A stretch of DNA of 64,000 bases from Balneatrix alpica DSM 16621 (GCF_000619885.1 NZ_KK211040.1:62001-126000), one strand, 5' to 3'; counted from the stretch's first letter, positions 54,172-64,000 are shown. Numbers and translations are program-made. Notes: a model not told the origin generated them from the sequence alone.

Positions 54172-56037
54172 TTAAAAGCGTTCGATTTCAGCTTTCTTCA
54201 GCAACTCACGGTTAAAGTGCTGGAACAACTCCTGCCCTTGCTGACTGGCCATAAAGCCACGCAGGCTTTGCAGTTGATCCGCCGGGAGGTCCTTCACTTC
54301 ACCAGGCTGCACCTTCAGTAGCTGTACCAGCGCCTGATCGCCATTGCTCAGAGTCAACTGCGCCACGCTGGGTTGCTGCTGCGGATGAGGCATGGCAAAC
54401 AGGCCCTGTAATAGCTGTGGGTCTTGCTCTTGAGCATTTCGGGTTAGCCCTTCAAACAATGGCCACTGGGCAGCCTGACTCGCATCAGCCTTCACACTAG
54501 CTAGTTGCTCTGCCGCCGCCGCTGCCGCCAGCTTTTGTGCCTCTTGACGGCGAGCTTCCGCTTGGACGCGATCTTTGACCTCAGCCAGCTCCAACTGACG
54601 CTCGGGCTTATGCTCTTTGATCCGCACTACCACCAGGGTGTCAGCATCTACTTCAATCGGCTCACTGTTTTCTCCCGCTTTAATAAACTCAGGATCAAAC
54701 ACCTTGCTCAATAGGCGCTGGCTGGCAGCAATTCCTTCACCGCCGGCACGGTCAAAGGCTGGGGTTTCTTCAACTTGTAGACCCAAAGCATCGGCAGGCT
54801 CTTGTAAATCCGGAGAGGTAAAGCTCAGGTCAGCCAGTTTCTCTGCTCGCTCAACAAACAGGGTATCCACCTGACGCTGTTTCACTTGTTGCTCAAGTTC
54901 AGCACGCATATCAGCAAAGCTCGGTGGTGTTTCTTCCTGTTCTTTGATAACGGTTAACAGATGATAGCCAAAGCTAGAGCGCACAGGCGCAGACACCGCA
55001 CCTTCCTCTAGCTGAGCCAAAGCCTCATCTAACACTGGCTCCAGCAGACCAGGCTCAATAAAGCCTAAGTCCCCACCCTGCTCAGCACTGGAGGCATCAT
55101 CAGAAAACTGACTTGCCAGCTCAGCAAAGGATTCACCAGCCTGTAATTTGGCTTGAACTTCAGCGATACGAGCTTTAGCCGCTTCTTCATTCTGCTCGTC
55201 ACTCACCTCTACCAGGATATGGGCAACCTGCTGTTGTTTCCGCGCCTGCAAACTCGCCAGATGCTGTTGATAGGCCGTTTGCAACTCCGCTTCATCAACA
55301 TTGACCTCCTGCAATAAGTCAGCCTTACGCAGTGCCACATAACGCAAGACTACCTGCTCAGGGGCACGATAGCTGTTCAGGTTTGCCTGGTAAAAGGCTT
55401 GCAGGGCCGCATCATCCAGCTGCACCTGCGCTTCGTAGTCATCTGCTTTAAACACTTGGATGCGCGCATCACGTTGCTGGCGATCCAGCAGCAAAAGTGT
55501 TTCTAACTCCTGGGGCAGCATAAACTCGCTTGCACTAATGGCAGAACGTACCTGATTGATCAGCAAATCACGACGCAGTAACTCGCGATATAACAGAGGA
55601 GTTAGCCCCACATTACGCAAGACTTGCTGGAAGCGTTCCTGGTCAAACTTGCCTTCCACGTGAAAGTCTGGGGTACGCACAATCATCTGATCCATCAGCT
55701 CATCAGAAACGCCTAGTCCCAGCTTAGCCGCTTGCTGCAAGACCACCTCTTCCTCAATCAGGCGATCCAGTGCTTGACGTTGCAGGCGATTATCATCCAA
55801 CAAAGCAGGATCAATATTCCCCCCCATCTGATTCAGCAGTTGGCGGCGTTGCAGTTCAACCGTCTGCAGCAAAGCCTGACGACTGACCTCTTCACCATTA
55901 ACTTTGGCCGGCGCATCACTGCCTGCGCTCAGGGTAAACAAAGAATCCACACCCCAGAGTGCAAAAGTAATGGCAATCAGCCCAACCAGAATTTTAGAGA
56001 CAAGACCCGATGAGTTGTCTCTGATGTTTTGCAGCAT
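54172..56037 (-). CDS. ppiD: Periplasmic folding chaperone PpiD
   Basis: Inner-membrane-anchored periplasmic protein that binds polypeptides leaving the Sec translocon. The 621 residues (E. coli 623) begin with the cytoplasmic MLQNIRDNSSGLVSKILVGLIAITFALWG anchor (TM about 12-30). A SurA-like N-domain follows (about 35-230), then a parvulin domain (about 268-360, KQQQVAHILVEV and AEQGGDLGFIEPG), then a second chaperone domain. Last gene of the lon-hupB-ppiD block; hupB is followed by a terminator. Confidence 0.96.
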   Translation of the reverse strand: MLQNIRDNSSGLVSKILVGLIAITFALWGVDSLFTLSAGSDAPAKVNGEEVSRQALLQTVELQRRQLLNQMGGNIDPALLDDNRLQRQALDRLIEEEVVLQQAAKLGLGVSDELMDQMIVRTPDFHVEGKFDQERFQQVLRNVGLTPLLYRELLRRDLLINQVRSAISASEFMLPQELETLLLLDRQQRDARIQVFKADDYEAQVQLDDAALQAFYQANLNSYRAPEQVVLRYVALRKADLLQEVNVDEAELQTAYQQHLASLQARKQQQVAHILVEVSDEQNEEAAKARIAEVQAKLQAGESFAELASQFSDDASSAEQGGDLGFIEPGLLEPVLDEALAQLEEGAVSAPVRSSFGYHLLTVIKEQEETPPSFADMRAELEQQVKQRQVDTLFVERAEKLADLSFTSPDLQEPADALGLQVEETPAFDRAGGEGIAASQRLLSKVFDPEFIKAGENSEPIEVDADTLVVVRIKEHKPERQLELAEVKDRVQAEARRQEAQKLAAAAAAEQLASVKADASQAAQWPLFEGLTRNAQEQDPQLLQGLFAMPHPQQQPSVAQLTLSNGDQALVQLLKVQPGEVKDLPADQLQSLRGFMASQQGQELFQHFNRELLKKAEIERF

Positions 56038-56146
56038 GTGGCCCCCACTTTGCCAGTGTTACAACTCAGAAAACCTGCTTCCCTGTTTAGCAATGCAAGC
56101 GTACTAGTTAGGCTTGCCTGCGCAGGTTGTCTAAGGGGTTTAAGCT

Positions 56147-56178
56147 AAAAAAAAAGCGCACTCAACAGAATGCGCTCT
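56147..56178 (-). terminator. Terminator after hupB
   Basis: Minus-strand stem AGCGCA/TGCGCT with a 10-base loop, followed by a run of nine Ts. It separates hupB from ppiD; the remaining 100 bases to the hupB stop hold no gene. Confidence 0.9.
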
Positions 56179-56284
56179 TGTTTGAAAAGCGGAACAGCCA
56201 GGGAAGGTTCCTCAAGCTTGGCATCTTGCTGCCTTGTCCGCTCTTCGCTAGCTGTATTGGCATGAAACCATGCCAATTACGGGA

Positions 56285-56560
56285 TTAGCCGTTCACAGCA
56301 TCCTTCAGAGCTTTACCAGGCTTGAAGCCAGGTACTTTAGCAGCGGCGATATTGATCGGCGCGCCAGTCTGAGGGTTACGACCAGTACGGGCAGCGCGCT
56401 CTTTCACCGCGAAAGTACCAAAGCCAACCAGAGCAACAGAGTCACCCTTAGCCAGAGCTTCAGTAACAGCGTCAATCATAGCGTCCAGCGCACGGCCAGC
56501 AGCAGCTTTAGGAATATCAGCAGAAGCTGCGATAGCGTCGATCAGTTCAGATTTATTCAC
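56285..56560 (-). CDS. hupB: DNA-binding protein HU-beta
   Basis: Histone-like nucleoid protein. The 91 residues (E. coli HupB 90) begin [27 protein letters not shown] and carry the DNA-binding arm [30 protein letters not shown]. It lies between lon and ppiD as in most Gammaproteobacteria. Confidence 0.98.
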   Translation of the reverse strand: MNKSELIDAIAASADIPKAAAGRALDAMIDAVTEALAKGDSVALVGFGTFAVKERAARTGRNPQTGAPINIAAAKVPGFKPGKALKDAVNG

Positions 56561-56685
56561 GTTATTCCCCTTCGAAGTTCCGTTACTCTTTTAGTTCTAA
56601 TCCGATGGCAAAAACAGGCAGGGCTCATTTATACCAAGCCCCTCAAACTGGTGTCAAGCCAGGATTGACGGGGCCTGGAGCCATT

Positions 56686-59136
56686 TTAATGTGTGCTCGG
56701 GTGAGCACTGGGATCAGAATCCTGCTCCTTTCCCTGCGCTTTTGCCGTCGTTTTGCTCACTTCTTGGCTTTCTTCGCCATTTTTGGGCTGCGGTACGTAC
56801 TGCAACGCAATCGCCAAAACCTCATCGATCCATTTAACTGGACGAATTTCTAGCTCAGCTTTGATATTTTCTGGAATTTCTTTCAAGTCACGACGGTTTT
56901 CATCCGGAATAATCACCGTCTTAATACCTCCACGGTGAGCCGCCAACAGCTTCTCTTTTAATCCACCAATGGGCAACACCTGACCACGCAGTGTGATCTC
57001 ACCTGTCATGGCTACCGTAGAGCGGATAGGCACACCCGCCAACACCGATACCATTGCCGTACACATCGCAATACCCGCACTGGGGCCATCCTTCGGCGTC
57101 GCACCTTCAGGAACGTGCACATGCAAATCCTGTTTCTCGTGGAAATCAGGCGCAATGCCCAAGGCTTTAGCTCGTGAGCGCACCACAGTAATGGCTGCCT
57201 GAATAGACTCCTGCATCACATCACCAAGGGAGCCCGTCTTTATCACTCGGCCTTTGCCTGGTACCAGTGCACATTCGATTGTCAGGATATCACCACCGAC
57301 CTGAGTCCAAGCCAGGCCATTCACCTGCCCAATCAAATCTTCCTCATCAGCCTTACCGAAGCTGAACTTGCGCACACCGATCAACTCTTCTAACTGAACG
57401 GCAGTGATGGTTCGGGTTTGTTCGGTTTTGTCTTTGCTCAGCAAGCGAGCCTTCACCACTTTACGGCAGAGTTTAGCAATCTCGCGCTCTAACCCTCGCA
57501 CCCCGGCTTCACGGGTGTAATAGCGGATTAAGTCACGGATAACCTCCTCTTCAACCTGCAGCTCTTTTTCCTTCAGACCGCTATTTTGCATCTGTTTAGG
57601 CAGCAGATAACGCTGGGCAATGTTGACCTTTTCATCCTCGGTATAACCGGGAATACGGATAATCTCCATCCGATCCAGCAAAGGTGCAGGGATATTCATG
57701 GAGTTGGAGGTACAAACAAAGAGCACGTCTGATAGGTCATAATCGACCTCCAGATAGTGATCGTTGAAATTATGGTTCTGCTCCGGATCCAGCACCTCTA
57801 ACAAGGCGGAAGCTGGATCGCCACGATGATCCATCCCCATTTTGTCGATTTCATCAAGCAGGAACAGCGGGTTTTTCACCCCTACTTTTGATAATTTCTG
57901 CACCAACTTGCCCGGCATAGAGCCAATGTAGGTCCGGCGATGACCACGAATTTCGGCCTCATCACGCACCCCACCAAGGGCCATACGCACATATTTACGG
58001 TTAGTAGCACGAGCAATCGACTGCCCCAAAGAGGTTTTACCCACACCGGGGGGGCCTACCAAGCAAAGTACAGGGCCTTTGACCTTCTTAACCCGTTGCT
58101 GTACCGCCAGAAACTCAAGAATGCGTTCCTTAACTTCATTCAGGCCATAGTGGTCTTCGTTCAGAATCTGTTCTGCCATCGCCAAATCATGGCGCACTTT
58201 ACTACGCTTGCTCCAGGGCAGGCCAATTAGCCAATCCAGATAACTACGCACCACGGTGGCTTCTGCCGACATCGGCGACATCATTTTCAGCTTATTGAGC
58301 TCAGCCATCGCTTTTGCATGGGCCTCTTTTGACATCCCAGCCTGCTCAATACGCTTTTTCAGCTCTTCAATTTCATTGACGCCATTATCATCCAGGTCGC
58401 CCAACTCTTTTTGAATCGCCTTAATTTGCTCGTTGAGATAATACTCGCGCTGACTTTTCTCCATCTGCTTTTTAACCCGACCACGGATGCGACGCTCAAC
58501 CTGGATCAGGTCAATCTCCGCTTCCATATGGGCAATCAGCTGCTCAACACGTTCAACGATATCCGCCAGCTCCAGCACTTTTTGCTTATCAGCCAGCTTC
58601 AAATTCATATGGGCAGAAATGGTATCCGCCAAACGTCCAGGCTCTTCAATGTTAGACAGTGAAGACACCACCTCCGCCGGTACTTTCTTACTCAGCTGCA
58701 CATACTGTTCAAACTGAGTCATCAGCGCACGACTTAATACCTGGGCTTCAGCATCACGCACTTCAGGCTCGTTAATCGCCGTAACCTTCGCTCGGTAGCA
58801 CTCATCAGAAAAATCTACCTCACGGATACGAGCACGATACTCGCCCTCTACCAGCACTTTTACTGTGCCATCTGGCAGCTTTAACAACTGCAAAATCGTG
58901 GCAACAGTGCCTATGCCAAACAGATCCTCCCAGGCAGGATCCTCATCCGCCGCATTACGCTGGGCTACCAGTAGGATTTCCTTGTTTTCTTGCATTGCCT
59001 GTTCCAGTGCAGCAACAGACTTGTCGCGCCCAACGAACAGGGGAATGACCATATGGGGGAACACCACTACATCCCGCAGTGGTAGCAAGGGGACAGTGAC
59101 GAGCGTCACCGCTTGTTTGGATGCTTGCTGCTCCAT
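56686..59136 (-). CDS. lon: ATP-dependent protease La
   Basis: Cytoplasmic AAA+ serine protease that degrades misfolded and regulatory proteins. The 816 residues have the substrate domain (about 10-200), a coiled region, Walker A GPPGVGKTSLGQ (about 352-363), Walker B LFLLDEIDKMG (about 415) and the protease domain with the catalytic Ser in PKDGPSAGIAM (about 672-682) and Lys in KLLAAHRGGIKTVIIPDEN (about 717). The ATG at 59136 has GAGG 5 bases upstream; a GTG two codons earlier falls inside the SD. Length exceeds E. coli (784) by a C-terminal acidic tail. Confidence 0.98.
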   Translation of the reverse strand: MEQQASKQAVTLVTVPLLPLRDVVVFPHMVIPLFVGRDKSVAALEQAMQENKEILLVAQRNAADEDPAWEDLFGIGTVATILQLLKLPDGTVKVLVEGEYRARIREVDFSDECYRAKVTAINEPEVRDAEAQVLSRALMTQFEQYVQLSKKVPAEVVSSLSNIEEPGRLADTISAHMNLKLADKQKVLELADIVERVEQLIAHMEAEIDLIQVERRIRGRVKKQMEKSQREYYLNEQIKAIQKELGDLDDNGVNEIEELKKRIEQAGMSKEAHAKAMAELNKLKMMSPMSAEATVVRSYLDWLIGLPWSKRSKVRHDLAMAEQILNEDHYGLNEVKERILEFLAVQQRVKKVKGPVLCLVGPPGVGKTSLGQSIARATNRKYVRMALGGVRDEAEIRGHRRTYIGSMPGKLVQKLSKVGVKNPLFLLDEIDKMGMDHRGDPASALLEVLDPEQNHNFNDHYLEVDYDLSDVLFVCTSNSMNIPAPLLDRMEIIRIPGYTEDEKVNIAQRYLLPKQMQNSGLKEKELQVEEEVIRDLIRYYTREAGVRGLEREIAKLCRKVVKARLLSKDKTEQTRTITAVQLEELIGVRKFSFGKADEEDLIGQVNGLAWTQVGGDILTIECALVPGKGRVIKTGSLGDVMQESIQAAITVVRSRAKALGIAPDFHEKQDLHVHVPEGATPKDGPSAGIAMCTAMVSVLAGVPIRSTVAMTGEITLRGQVLPIGGLKEKLLAAHRGGIKTVIIPDENRRDLKEIPENIKAELEIRPVKWIDEVLAIALQYVPQPKNGEESQEVSKTTAKAQGKEQDSDPSAHPSTH

Positions 59137-59247
59137 AGACACCTCAGGGCAATCGAGCCAGCCATTCCGGCCAACCCGTAAAATCAGTTAGAGCCTAACG
59201 TGGGGCCTGCGTCATTGTTTTGCAATGCTATTTACCCAGGATTCGAC

Positions 59248-59272
59248 AAAAAAGGGGCCTACGCCCCTTTTT
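59248..59272. terminator. Terminator between clpX and lon
   Basis: A 9-bp stem AAAAGGGGC/GCCCCTTTT with a 4-base loop and T-runs in both directions. It ends the clpX transcript before lon. Confidence 0.9.
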
Positions 59273-59317
59273 ATCTAGCTGGGCCCAAGCCAAATGGCTC
59301 CAGGCAAAGCGTTGTAC

Positions 59318-60601
59318 TTAGCGCTCGGGCACCGCGCGAGCCTCTTCCGTACTTTCATAAATCATCAAAGGTTGGGACTCACCATTAATCACCGATGCAT
59401 CAATTACCACTTTACTGACTCCCTCTAACGAAGGTAGTTCAAACATGGTATCAAGCAACACGTTTTCCATAATGGTACGCAAACCTCGGGCACCGGTTTT
59501 TCGCTCCATCGCACGCTTAGCAATGGCATGCAATGCATCATCGCGGAACTCCAGCTCAACGTCTTCCATCCCAAATAGTCTGGCATATTGTTTGGTTAAA
59601 GCGTTCTTCGGCTCAACCAGAATTTGCATCAGCGCCGCTTCATCCAGCTCACCCAAGGTAGCCACCATCGGCAAACGCCCAACAAACTCAGGGATCAAGC
59701 CGTAACGAACCAAGTCCTCTGCTTCTACTTCGGCCAAGGTTTCCGTTGTACTTTTGCCGTCCAGCTTGGATTTCACCGTTGCAGAGAAACCAATGCTACT
59801 ACGCTCACTGCGATCACGGATGATCTTCTCTAAGCCGGCAAAAGCACCTCCACAAATAAAGAGGATATTGGTGGTATCAACCTGCAAGAACTCTTGCTGA
59901 GGATGCTTACGCCCACCCTGGGGAGGCACAGAAGCAACCGTACCTTCAATCAGCTTCAACAGGGCTTGTTGAACACCTTCGCCTGATACATCACGGGTAA
60001 TGGAGGGATTATCAGATTTGCGCGAAATCTTGTCGATTTCATCAATGTAGACGATACCCATTTGGGCTTTTTCTACATCGTAGTCACATTTCTGCAGTAG
60101 TTTCTGAATGATGTTCTCAACATCTTCCCCTACATAACCAGCTTCCGTCAGGGTAGTCGCATCAGCAATGGTAAAGGGTACGTTAAGTAAGCGAGCTAGC
60201 GTTTGTGCCAATAGGGTTTTACCACTACCGGTAGGACCAATCAGCAAAATATTACTCTTGCCCAGCTCAATATCGCCATTCTTGTCACTCATGCGCAGGC
60301 GCTTATAGTGGTTATAAACCGCTACCGCCAAGACCCGCTTGGCCCGATCCTGCCCAATTACATATTCATCCAGAGTCTGCTTAATTTCCTGCGGGGAAGG
60401 TAACCGGTCACTCTGCGGCTGTTCCTTGCCATGCTCCTGGATTTCTTCACGAATAATATCGTTGCACAGGTCCACACACTCGTCGCAAATGTAGACCGAG
60501 GGCCCGGCAATCAGCTTACGCACCTCATGTTGACTCTTGCCACAGAAGGAACAGTACAGCAGCTTTCCGTCATCACCCTTTTTGCGTGTATCGTCGGCCA
60601 T
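59318..60601 (-). CDS. clpX: ClpXP ATPase subunit ClpX
   Basis: AAA+ unfoldase that feeds ClpP. The 427 residues (E. coli 424) have an N-terminal zinc-binding domain ([17 protein letters not shown] and [10 protein letters not shown], about 15-43), Walker [14 protein letters not shown] (about 120-132), Walker [12 protein letters not shown] (about 183) and the pore loop GYVGEDVEN (about 152). The start at 60601 ([14 protein letters not shown]) has GGGG about 7 bases upstream; a longer frame is not family-like. It follows clpP by 89 bases. Confidence 0.98.
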   Translation of the reverse strand: MADDTRKKGDDGKLLYCSFCGKSQHEVRKLIAGPSVYICDECVDLCNDIIREEIQEHGKEQPQSDRLPSPQEIKQTLDEYVIGQDRAKRVLAVAVYNHYKRLRMSDKNGDIELGKSNILLIGPTGSGKTLLAQTLARLLNVPFTIADATTLTEAGYVGEDVENIIQKLLQKCDYDVEKAQMGIVYIDEIDKISRKSDNPSITRDVSGEGVQQALLKLIEGTVASVPPQGGRKHPQQEFLQVDTTNILFICGGAFAGLEKIIRDRSERSSIGFSATVKSKLDGKSTTETLAEVEAEDLVRYGLIPEFVGRLPMVATLGELDEAALMQILVEPKNALTKQYARLFGMEDVELEFRDDALHAIAKRAMERKTGARGLRTIMENVLLDTMFELPSLEGVSKVVIDASVINGESQPLMIYESTEEARAVPER

Positions 60602-60690
60602 TCGACATCCCCGTAAAACTATCGACTTCTGCAATCAGAATGAGGGCCGGCACCTATAAAATCAACCGCCCTCACCCTTGCGCCTGTTAG

Positions 60691-61326
60691 TTAGGCACCG
60701 CGCTGGCTTAATACTTTGTCAATCAGGCCATATTGTTGCGCTGCAGTCGGGTCCATAAAGTTATCGCGATCAGTATCGCGAGCGATGGTTTCCAGATCCT
60801 GACCTGTATGTTTAGCCAGGACTCGATTCAGCTTATCACGAATTGTGAGAATTTCACGCGTGTGAATCTCAATATCTGTTGCTTGCCCCTGATAACCACC
60901 AAGAGGCTGATGGATCATGACACGTGAATGAGGCAGGGCAAAACGCTTACCTGCTGCACCACCAGCCAGCAGCAATGCCCCCATACTGGCAGCCTGGCCA
61001 ATACATAGGGTGCTCACATCAGGCTTGATGAACTGCATGGTGTCATAGATCGCCATGCCAGCCGTCACCGCACCACCAGGCGAGTTAATGTAAAGGTGAA
61101 TATCCTTATCGGGGTTTTCCGATTCAAGGAACAGCAATTGAGCAACTACTAGGTTGGCCATGTGATCTTCCACCGGCCCCACCAAAAAAATCACCCGCTC
61201 TTTAAGCAGACGTGAATAGATATCATAGGCGCGCTCACCACGGGCGGATTGCTCCACCACCATGGGAACCAAACTGGCCGCTTCCGGTGTACCCTGAATA
61301 CCTGACTGAGCAGAAAATTTGTTCAT
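60691..61326 (-). CDS. clpP: ATP-dependent Clp protease proteolytic subunit
   Basis: Tetradecameric serine protease paired with ClpX. The 211 residues (E. coli 207 with propeptide) have the catalytic Ser in [14 protein letters not shown] (about 102-115), His in [15 protein letters not shown] (about 125-139) and Asp in [11 protein letters not shown] (about 185-195). SD GGGAG lies upstream. It is separated from tig by a strong hairpin terminator. Confidence 0.98.
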   Translation of the reverse strand: MNKFSAQSGIQGTPEAASLVPMVVEQSARGERAYDIYSRLLKERVIFLVGPVEDHMANLVVAQLLFLESENPDKDIHLYINSPGGAVTAGMAIYDTMQFIKPDVSTLCIGQAASMGALLLAGGAAGKRFALPHSRVMIHQPLGGYQGQATDIEIHTREILTIRDKLNRVLAKHTGQDLETIARDTDRDNFMDPTAAQQYGLIDKVLSQRGA

Positions 61327-61358
61327 GGTTTGCCTGCAACTCCCTTAACGCCAAGATG

Positions 61359-61404
61359 AAAAAACGATAGCCATTACAGCATGACTGTAACAACTATCGT
61401 TTTT
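61359..61404. terminator. Terminator between tig and clpP
   Basis: Outer stem AAAAACGATAG/CTATCGTTTTT with inner TTACAG/CTGTAA. The T-runs are symmetric, so it stops tig transcripts and may act in both directions. clpP should have its own promoter or depend on read-through. Confidence 0.85.
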
Positions 61405-61432
61405 CAAGAGTACTGACTAAGTCAAGCCAGTA

Positions 61433-62755
61433 TTATTCTGCAGCTTCAGCCTGCTGAGCGGGCTTGATGGCCTCTTCATAGCTAACCTGTTTCTGACTCA
61501 GGTTGGCAACGGCCAGCAGCTTCTCAACCGCCAGATCTTCTACTACCACAGACTCAATCTGACGACGCTGATTAGCATCATTGAGGAAGTAGCTCACGAC
61601 TTCTTCTGGCTGCTGATAAGCGGAAGCCATGTCTTCAACAAAGGCTTTAACACGCTCTTCATCAGCTTTCAGTTCGTTGCTACGAATGAACTCAGCTAGC
61701 AACAGGCCATTACGCACGCGTTGCTCAGCTTGATCTTGGAACAGCTCAGCAGGCAGCATGTTCAGATCAAAGTTTTCCAGGTTACCACCAAACTGCTGTA
61801 CAGCTTGACGACGCAGTACATCGATTTCCTCGTCGATCAGTGCCTTGGGCAGATCGATGGGGTTCAAGCGACGCAGCTCAGCCAGCACCTGGGTCTTGGT
61901 CTTGTTACGTAGCGCGTTTTTCAGCTCGCGCTCCATATTCTTGCGGATTTCGCTACGGAAGGCTTCTTGAGTCGTTTCTTCAATACCGAACTTTTTGAAG
62001 AACTCTTCATTCAGCTCAGGCAGCACAGGCTCGGCAACCTTAGTGACTTTAACCTTGAATACTGCAGGCTTACCTTTCAGGTTTTCCGCGTGGTATTCCT
62101 CAGGGAAGTTCACTTCCAGATCTTTCTCAGCACCAGCTGCCAAGCCCAACAGGCCAGCTTCGAAGCCAGGAATCATAGAGTTGGAACCCAATACCAGCTC
62201 GTAACCCTCGGCTTTGCCGCCTTCGAACGCTTCGCCATCAACAAAGCCTTCAAAATCCAGAGTAATACGATCGCCGTCAGCAGCCGCACGCTCAACGTCT
62301 TGCCACTGAGACTGCTGCTTACGCAGCGTTTCAATCATGGTGTCAACATCAGCATCAGTTACGTCAGCAGACTGCTGCTCAATGTTCGCGGCTGCAAAGT
62401 CAGCCAATTTGATTTCAGGGAACACTTCAAAAGTAGCAACGTACTGGAAGTCCTGACCTTCTTGATCCTGAGTCGGCTCAATAGCAGGAGAACCAGCGGG
62501 ATTCAGCTTCTCCTGGGTTACAGCTTCAAAAAAGCTGGAGCGAATCAGATCGCTCAGTACATCCTGGCGAATACCTTTGCCATAACGCTGCTTCACCAGC
62601 TTGGCCGGTACCTTACCCTTACGGAAGCCATCGACACGTACGGTACGAGCAGCATCTTTTAATTGCTTCTCTACATCCGCATCAATACGGGCCGCAGGAA
62701 TGGTCACGGTCAGACGACGCTCCAGGGAGGTAGTCGCTTCAACGGAAACTTGCAT
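61433..62755 (-). CDS. tig: Trigger factor
   Basis: Ribosome-bound folding chaperone and prolyl isomerase. The 440 residues (E. coli 432) begin MQVSVEATTSLERRLTVTIPAA. The ribosome-binding domain (about 1-140) has the family FRKGKVPAKLVKQRYG docking loop (about 44-60). The FKBP domain (about 150-245) has GDRITLDFEGFVDGEAFEGGKAEGYELVLGS, and the C-terminal chaperone arms follow. First gene of the tig-clpP-clpX-lon block. Confidence 0.98.
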   Translation of the reverse strand: MQVSVEATTSLERRLTVTIPAARIDADVEKQLKDAARTVRVDGFRKGKVPAKLVKQRYGKGIRQDVLSDLIRSSFFEAVTQEKLNPAGSPAIEPTQDQEGQDFQYVATFEVFPEIKLADFAAANIEQQSADVTDADVDTMIETLRKQQSQWQDVERAAADGDRITLDFEGFVDGEAFEGGKAEGYELVLGSNSMIPGFEAGLLGLAAGAEKDLEVNFPEEYHAENLKGKPAVFKVKVTKVAEPVLPELNEEFFKKFGIEETTQEAFRSEIRKNMERELKNALRNKTKTQVLAELRRLNPIDLPKALIDEEIDVLRRQAVQQFGGNLENFDLNMLPAELFQDQAEQRVRNGLLLAEFIRSNELKADEERVKAFVEDMASAYQQPEEVVSYFLNDANQRRQIESVVVEDLAVEKLLAVANLSQKQVSYEEAIKPAQQAEAAE

Positions 62756-62967
62756 GAATCTGCCTCACAATGCTTAGCGCTAACTAAATTCTCGCTATGG
62801 CTGGTGCGCTAAGAGCACCACTCAGGGTTCTCACCAACAAAGCCCAAAATAGACCTGGATAGCGAACTCTATCTTAAAGACGTGCATTCTCATTAAACCC
62901 CACCTCGGAGTCAAGCACCTAAGACCTAAGGGCTTGTTTCTCGGCAAAGTTTTAGGCACTGAAGGAA

Positions 62968-63044
62968 TGGGGTGGGCGATGGGGCTTGAACCCACGACCG
63001 CCGGAATCACAATCCGGAGCTCTGCCAACTGAGCTACGCCCACC
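62968..63044 (-). tRNA. tRNA-His (GUG anticodon)
   Basis: A 77-base cloverleaf with encoded CCA. The anticodon arm CCGGA/TTCCGG carries the GTG anticodon with T33. The acceptor has the extra 5' G that marks histidine tRNA (GGTGGGCG pairing with CGCCCACC before CCA). The T arm GTGGGTTCAAGCCCCAT-type loop is normal. It is 24 bases from tRNA-Arg on the same strand. Confidence 0.97.
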
Positions 63045-63068
63045 ATAACCTAGAGATACCATTTGACA

Positions 63069-63145
63069 TGGCGCGCCTGGCAGGACTCGAACCTGCAACC
63101 CTCGGCTTAGAAGGCCGATGCTCTATCCGGTTGAGCTACAAGCGC
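63069..63145 (-). tRNA. tRNA-Arg (UCU anticodon)
   Basis: A 77-base cloverleaf with acceptor GCGCTTG/CAGGCGC, encoded GCCA end, anticodon arm with TCT in a CTTCTAA loop, and T loop GGTTCGAGTCC. It decodes AGA/AGG. It is adjacent to tRNA-His upstream of tig, an order common in Pseudomonas relatives. Confidence 0.97.
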
Positions 63146-63325
63146 ACATCTTTCTGCTCGAGGGTGAGCAGCGCTGCCAAACGAGGCCGCAATATTATCA
63201 TGAAATCCTCTAGGGTCAAGGGCTTAGCGCTGACGATGGCCACGTGAATTTCAACCATTTGGCTCGCTTGGCAAAGCGTGCGAAAATTGCGCGGCAATTC
63301 GACAGCGAGGAAGACTCCCCCCACC

Positions 63326-64000
63326 ATGAGCGCACAACTCATTGATGGCAAAGCCATAGCCAAACAAGTAAGGGATCAGGTAGCCCGTGGTGTCCAAGCA
63401 CGCTTGGACGCTGGCAAGCGCCGCCCTGGCCTGGCCGTTATCTTAATCGGCCAAGATCCCGCCTCCCAGGTTTATGTAGGTAGCAAGCGACGCGCTTGCG
63501 AGGAAGTAGGCTTTTATTCTGAATCCTATGACTTACCCCAAGCCACCAGCCAAGAAGAGCTGGAAGCCTTGGTAGATCGCCTCAATGCAGACCCAAACAT
63601 AGATGGCATCTTGGTACAGTTGCCACTCCCGGCTCAACTAAATGCCGACTCTATCCTGGAACGCATCCGTCCTGATAAAGATGTGGATGGCTTCCATCCT
63701 TTTAATATGGGGCGCCTGGCTCAGCGCATGCCTCTGTTACGCCCCTGCACTCCCAAAGGCATCATGACGTTATTGAAGTCCACCGGAGTTGATATGTACG
63801 GCCTGGACGCTGTCATTGTCGGCGCCTCCAATATTGTGGGCCGCCCCATGACGCTGGAGCTTCTGCTGGCTGGCTGCACCGTGACTACAACCCACCGCTT
63901 TACTAGAGATCTAGCCGGTAAGGTTCAGGGCGCGGATCTGGTGGTGGTTGCCGTAGGCAAGCCTGGCATCGTAAAAGGAGAGTGGATCAAACCTGGTGCC
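63326..64000 (+). CDS. folD: Methylenetetrahydrofolate dehydrogenase/cyclohydrolase, 3' end cut by window
   Basis: Bifunctional one-carbon enzyme interconverting methylene- and formyl-tetrahydrofolate. The readable 225 codons begin [19 protein letters not shown] and include [17 protein letters not shown] (about 50-66, with the catalytic Lys), [39 protein letters not shown] (about 92-130) and the NADP region [33 protein letters not shown] (about 155-188). The last 60 or so residues are outside. Divergent from the two tRNAs. It supplies folate coenzyme used by metH. Confidence 0.97.
   Translation, partial: MSAQLIDGKAIAKQVRDQVARGVQARLDAGKRRPGLAVILIGQDPASQVYVGSKRRACEEVGFYSESYDLPQATSQEELEALVDRLNADPNIDGILVQLPLPAQLNADSILERIRPDKDVDGFHPFNMGRLAQRMPLLRPCTPKGIMTLLKSTGVDMYGLDAVIVGASNIVGRPMTLELLLAGCTVTTTHRFTRDLAGKVQGADLVVVAVGKPGIVKGEWIKPGA

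Noticed and set aside
62831-63363. Reading frames on the minus strand over tRNA-His and the folD 5' region (62831-63046 and 63136-63363).
   Set aside because: One crosses the tRNA-His gene and the other overlaps folD antisense; both look like chance frames.

Overview
The window reads as a chromosome segment of a free-living, probably marine or aquatic gammaproteobacterium of the Oceanospirillales/Pseudomonadales type. The evidence is the gene order thrS-infC-rpmI-rplT-pheS-pheT, the order tig-clpP-clpX-lon-hupB-ppiD with tRNA-His and tRNA-Arg beside folD, the presence of rraA, rluB, gsk, polB and queG, and the TATAAT-type promoters. Genes are densely packed and GC is moderate, by eye somewhat above 50%. 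No phage, insertion sequence, CRISPR array or integron was found; this is mostly housekeeping and catabolic chromosome.

Layout. 1-5.6 kb (minus strand): translation operon thrS, infC (AUU start), rpmI, rplT, pheS, pheT, with a candidate tRNA-Thr-mimicking operator before thrS and a terminator-like hairpin before pheS. 5.6-9.5 kb: lactate oxidation genes lutABC, divergent from a GntR/FCD repressor that has an LldR-type operator at its start codon. 9.5-15.3 kb: a DUF1904 protein, rraA, a Cache-domain chemoreceptor, cobO, a thioredoxin/TPR chaperone and a Na+/Ca2+ exchanger. 15.4-21.1 kb: metH, an Hpt/HD-GYP protein and an alpha/beta hydrolase. 21.3-25 kb: gsk and rluB flank a small AT-richer pair (GFA-family protein and P-loop kinase); the kinase is preceded by a leader-peptide attenuator layout. 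25.4-26.6 kb: intracellular PHA depolymerase.

26.7-34.2 kb: a complete amino-sugar module. nagB-nagK-nagA runs on the minus strand, divergent from a four-gene sugar ABC importer. Together they take up GlcNAc or its oligomers, phosphorylate the sugar inside the cell, then deacetylate and deaminate it to fructose-6-phosphate without a PTS. 34.4-39.2 kb: MgtC-family protein, an AstE/aspartoacylase-like enzyme, an ASCH protein and DNA polymerase II. 39.5-41.5 kb: a REC-CheC protein with a PAS-GGDEF cyclase. 41.6-43.7 kb: queC, queE and an unusual double-length QueD-like protein; queG lies at 53 kb. 43.8-48.2 kb: phenylalanine/tyrosine catabolism (hmgA, fumarylacetoacetase, maiA, phhA) with a divergent MarR regulator. 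48.4-52.2 kb: SemiSWEET, a DnaJ-related protein, and copA-cueR with a textbook CueR promoter. 54-62.8 kb: the protein quality-control block ppiD, hupB, lon, clpX, clpP, tig. The window ends in tRNA-His, tRNA-Arg and the 5' part of folD.

No large undescribed system is evident. The most novel-looking items are compact: the leader-peptide/terminator/antiterminator arrangement upstream of the P-loop kinase (23766-23874), the anticodon-loop mimic in the thrS leader (5497-5517), and the QueD-like tandem fold in which the two halves appear to have lost complementary parts of the active site (42871-43719).
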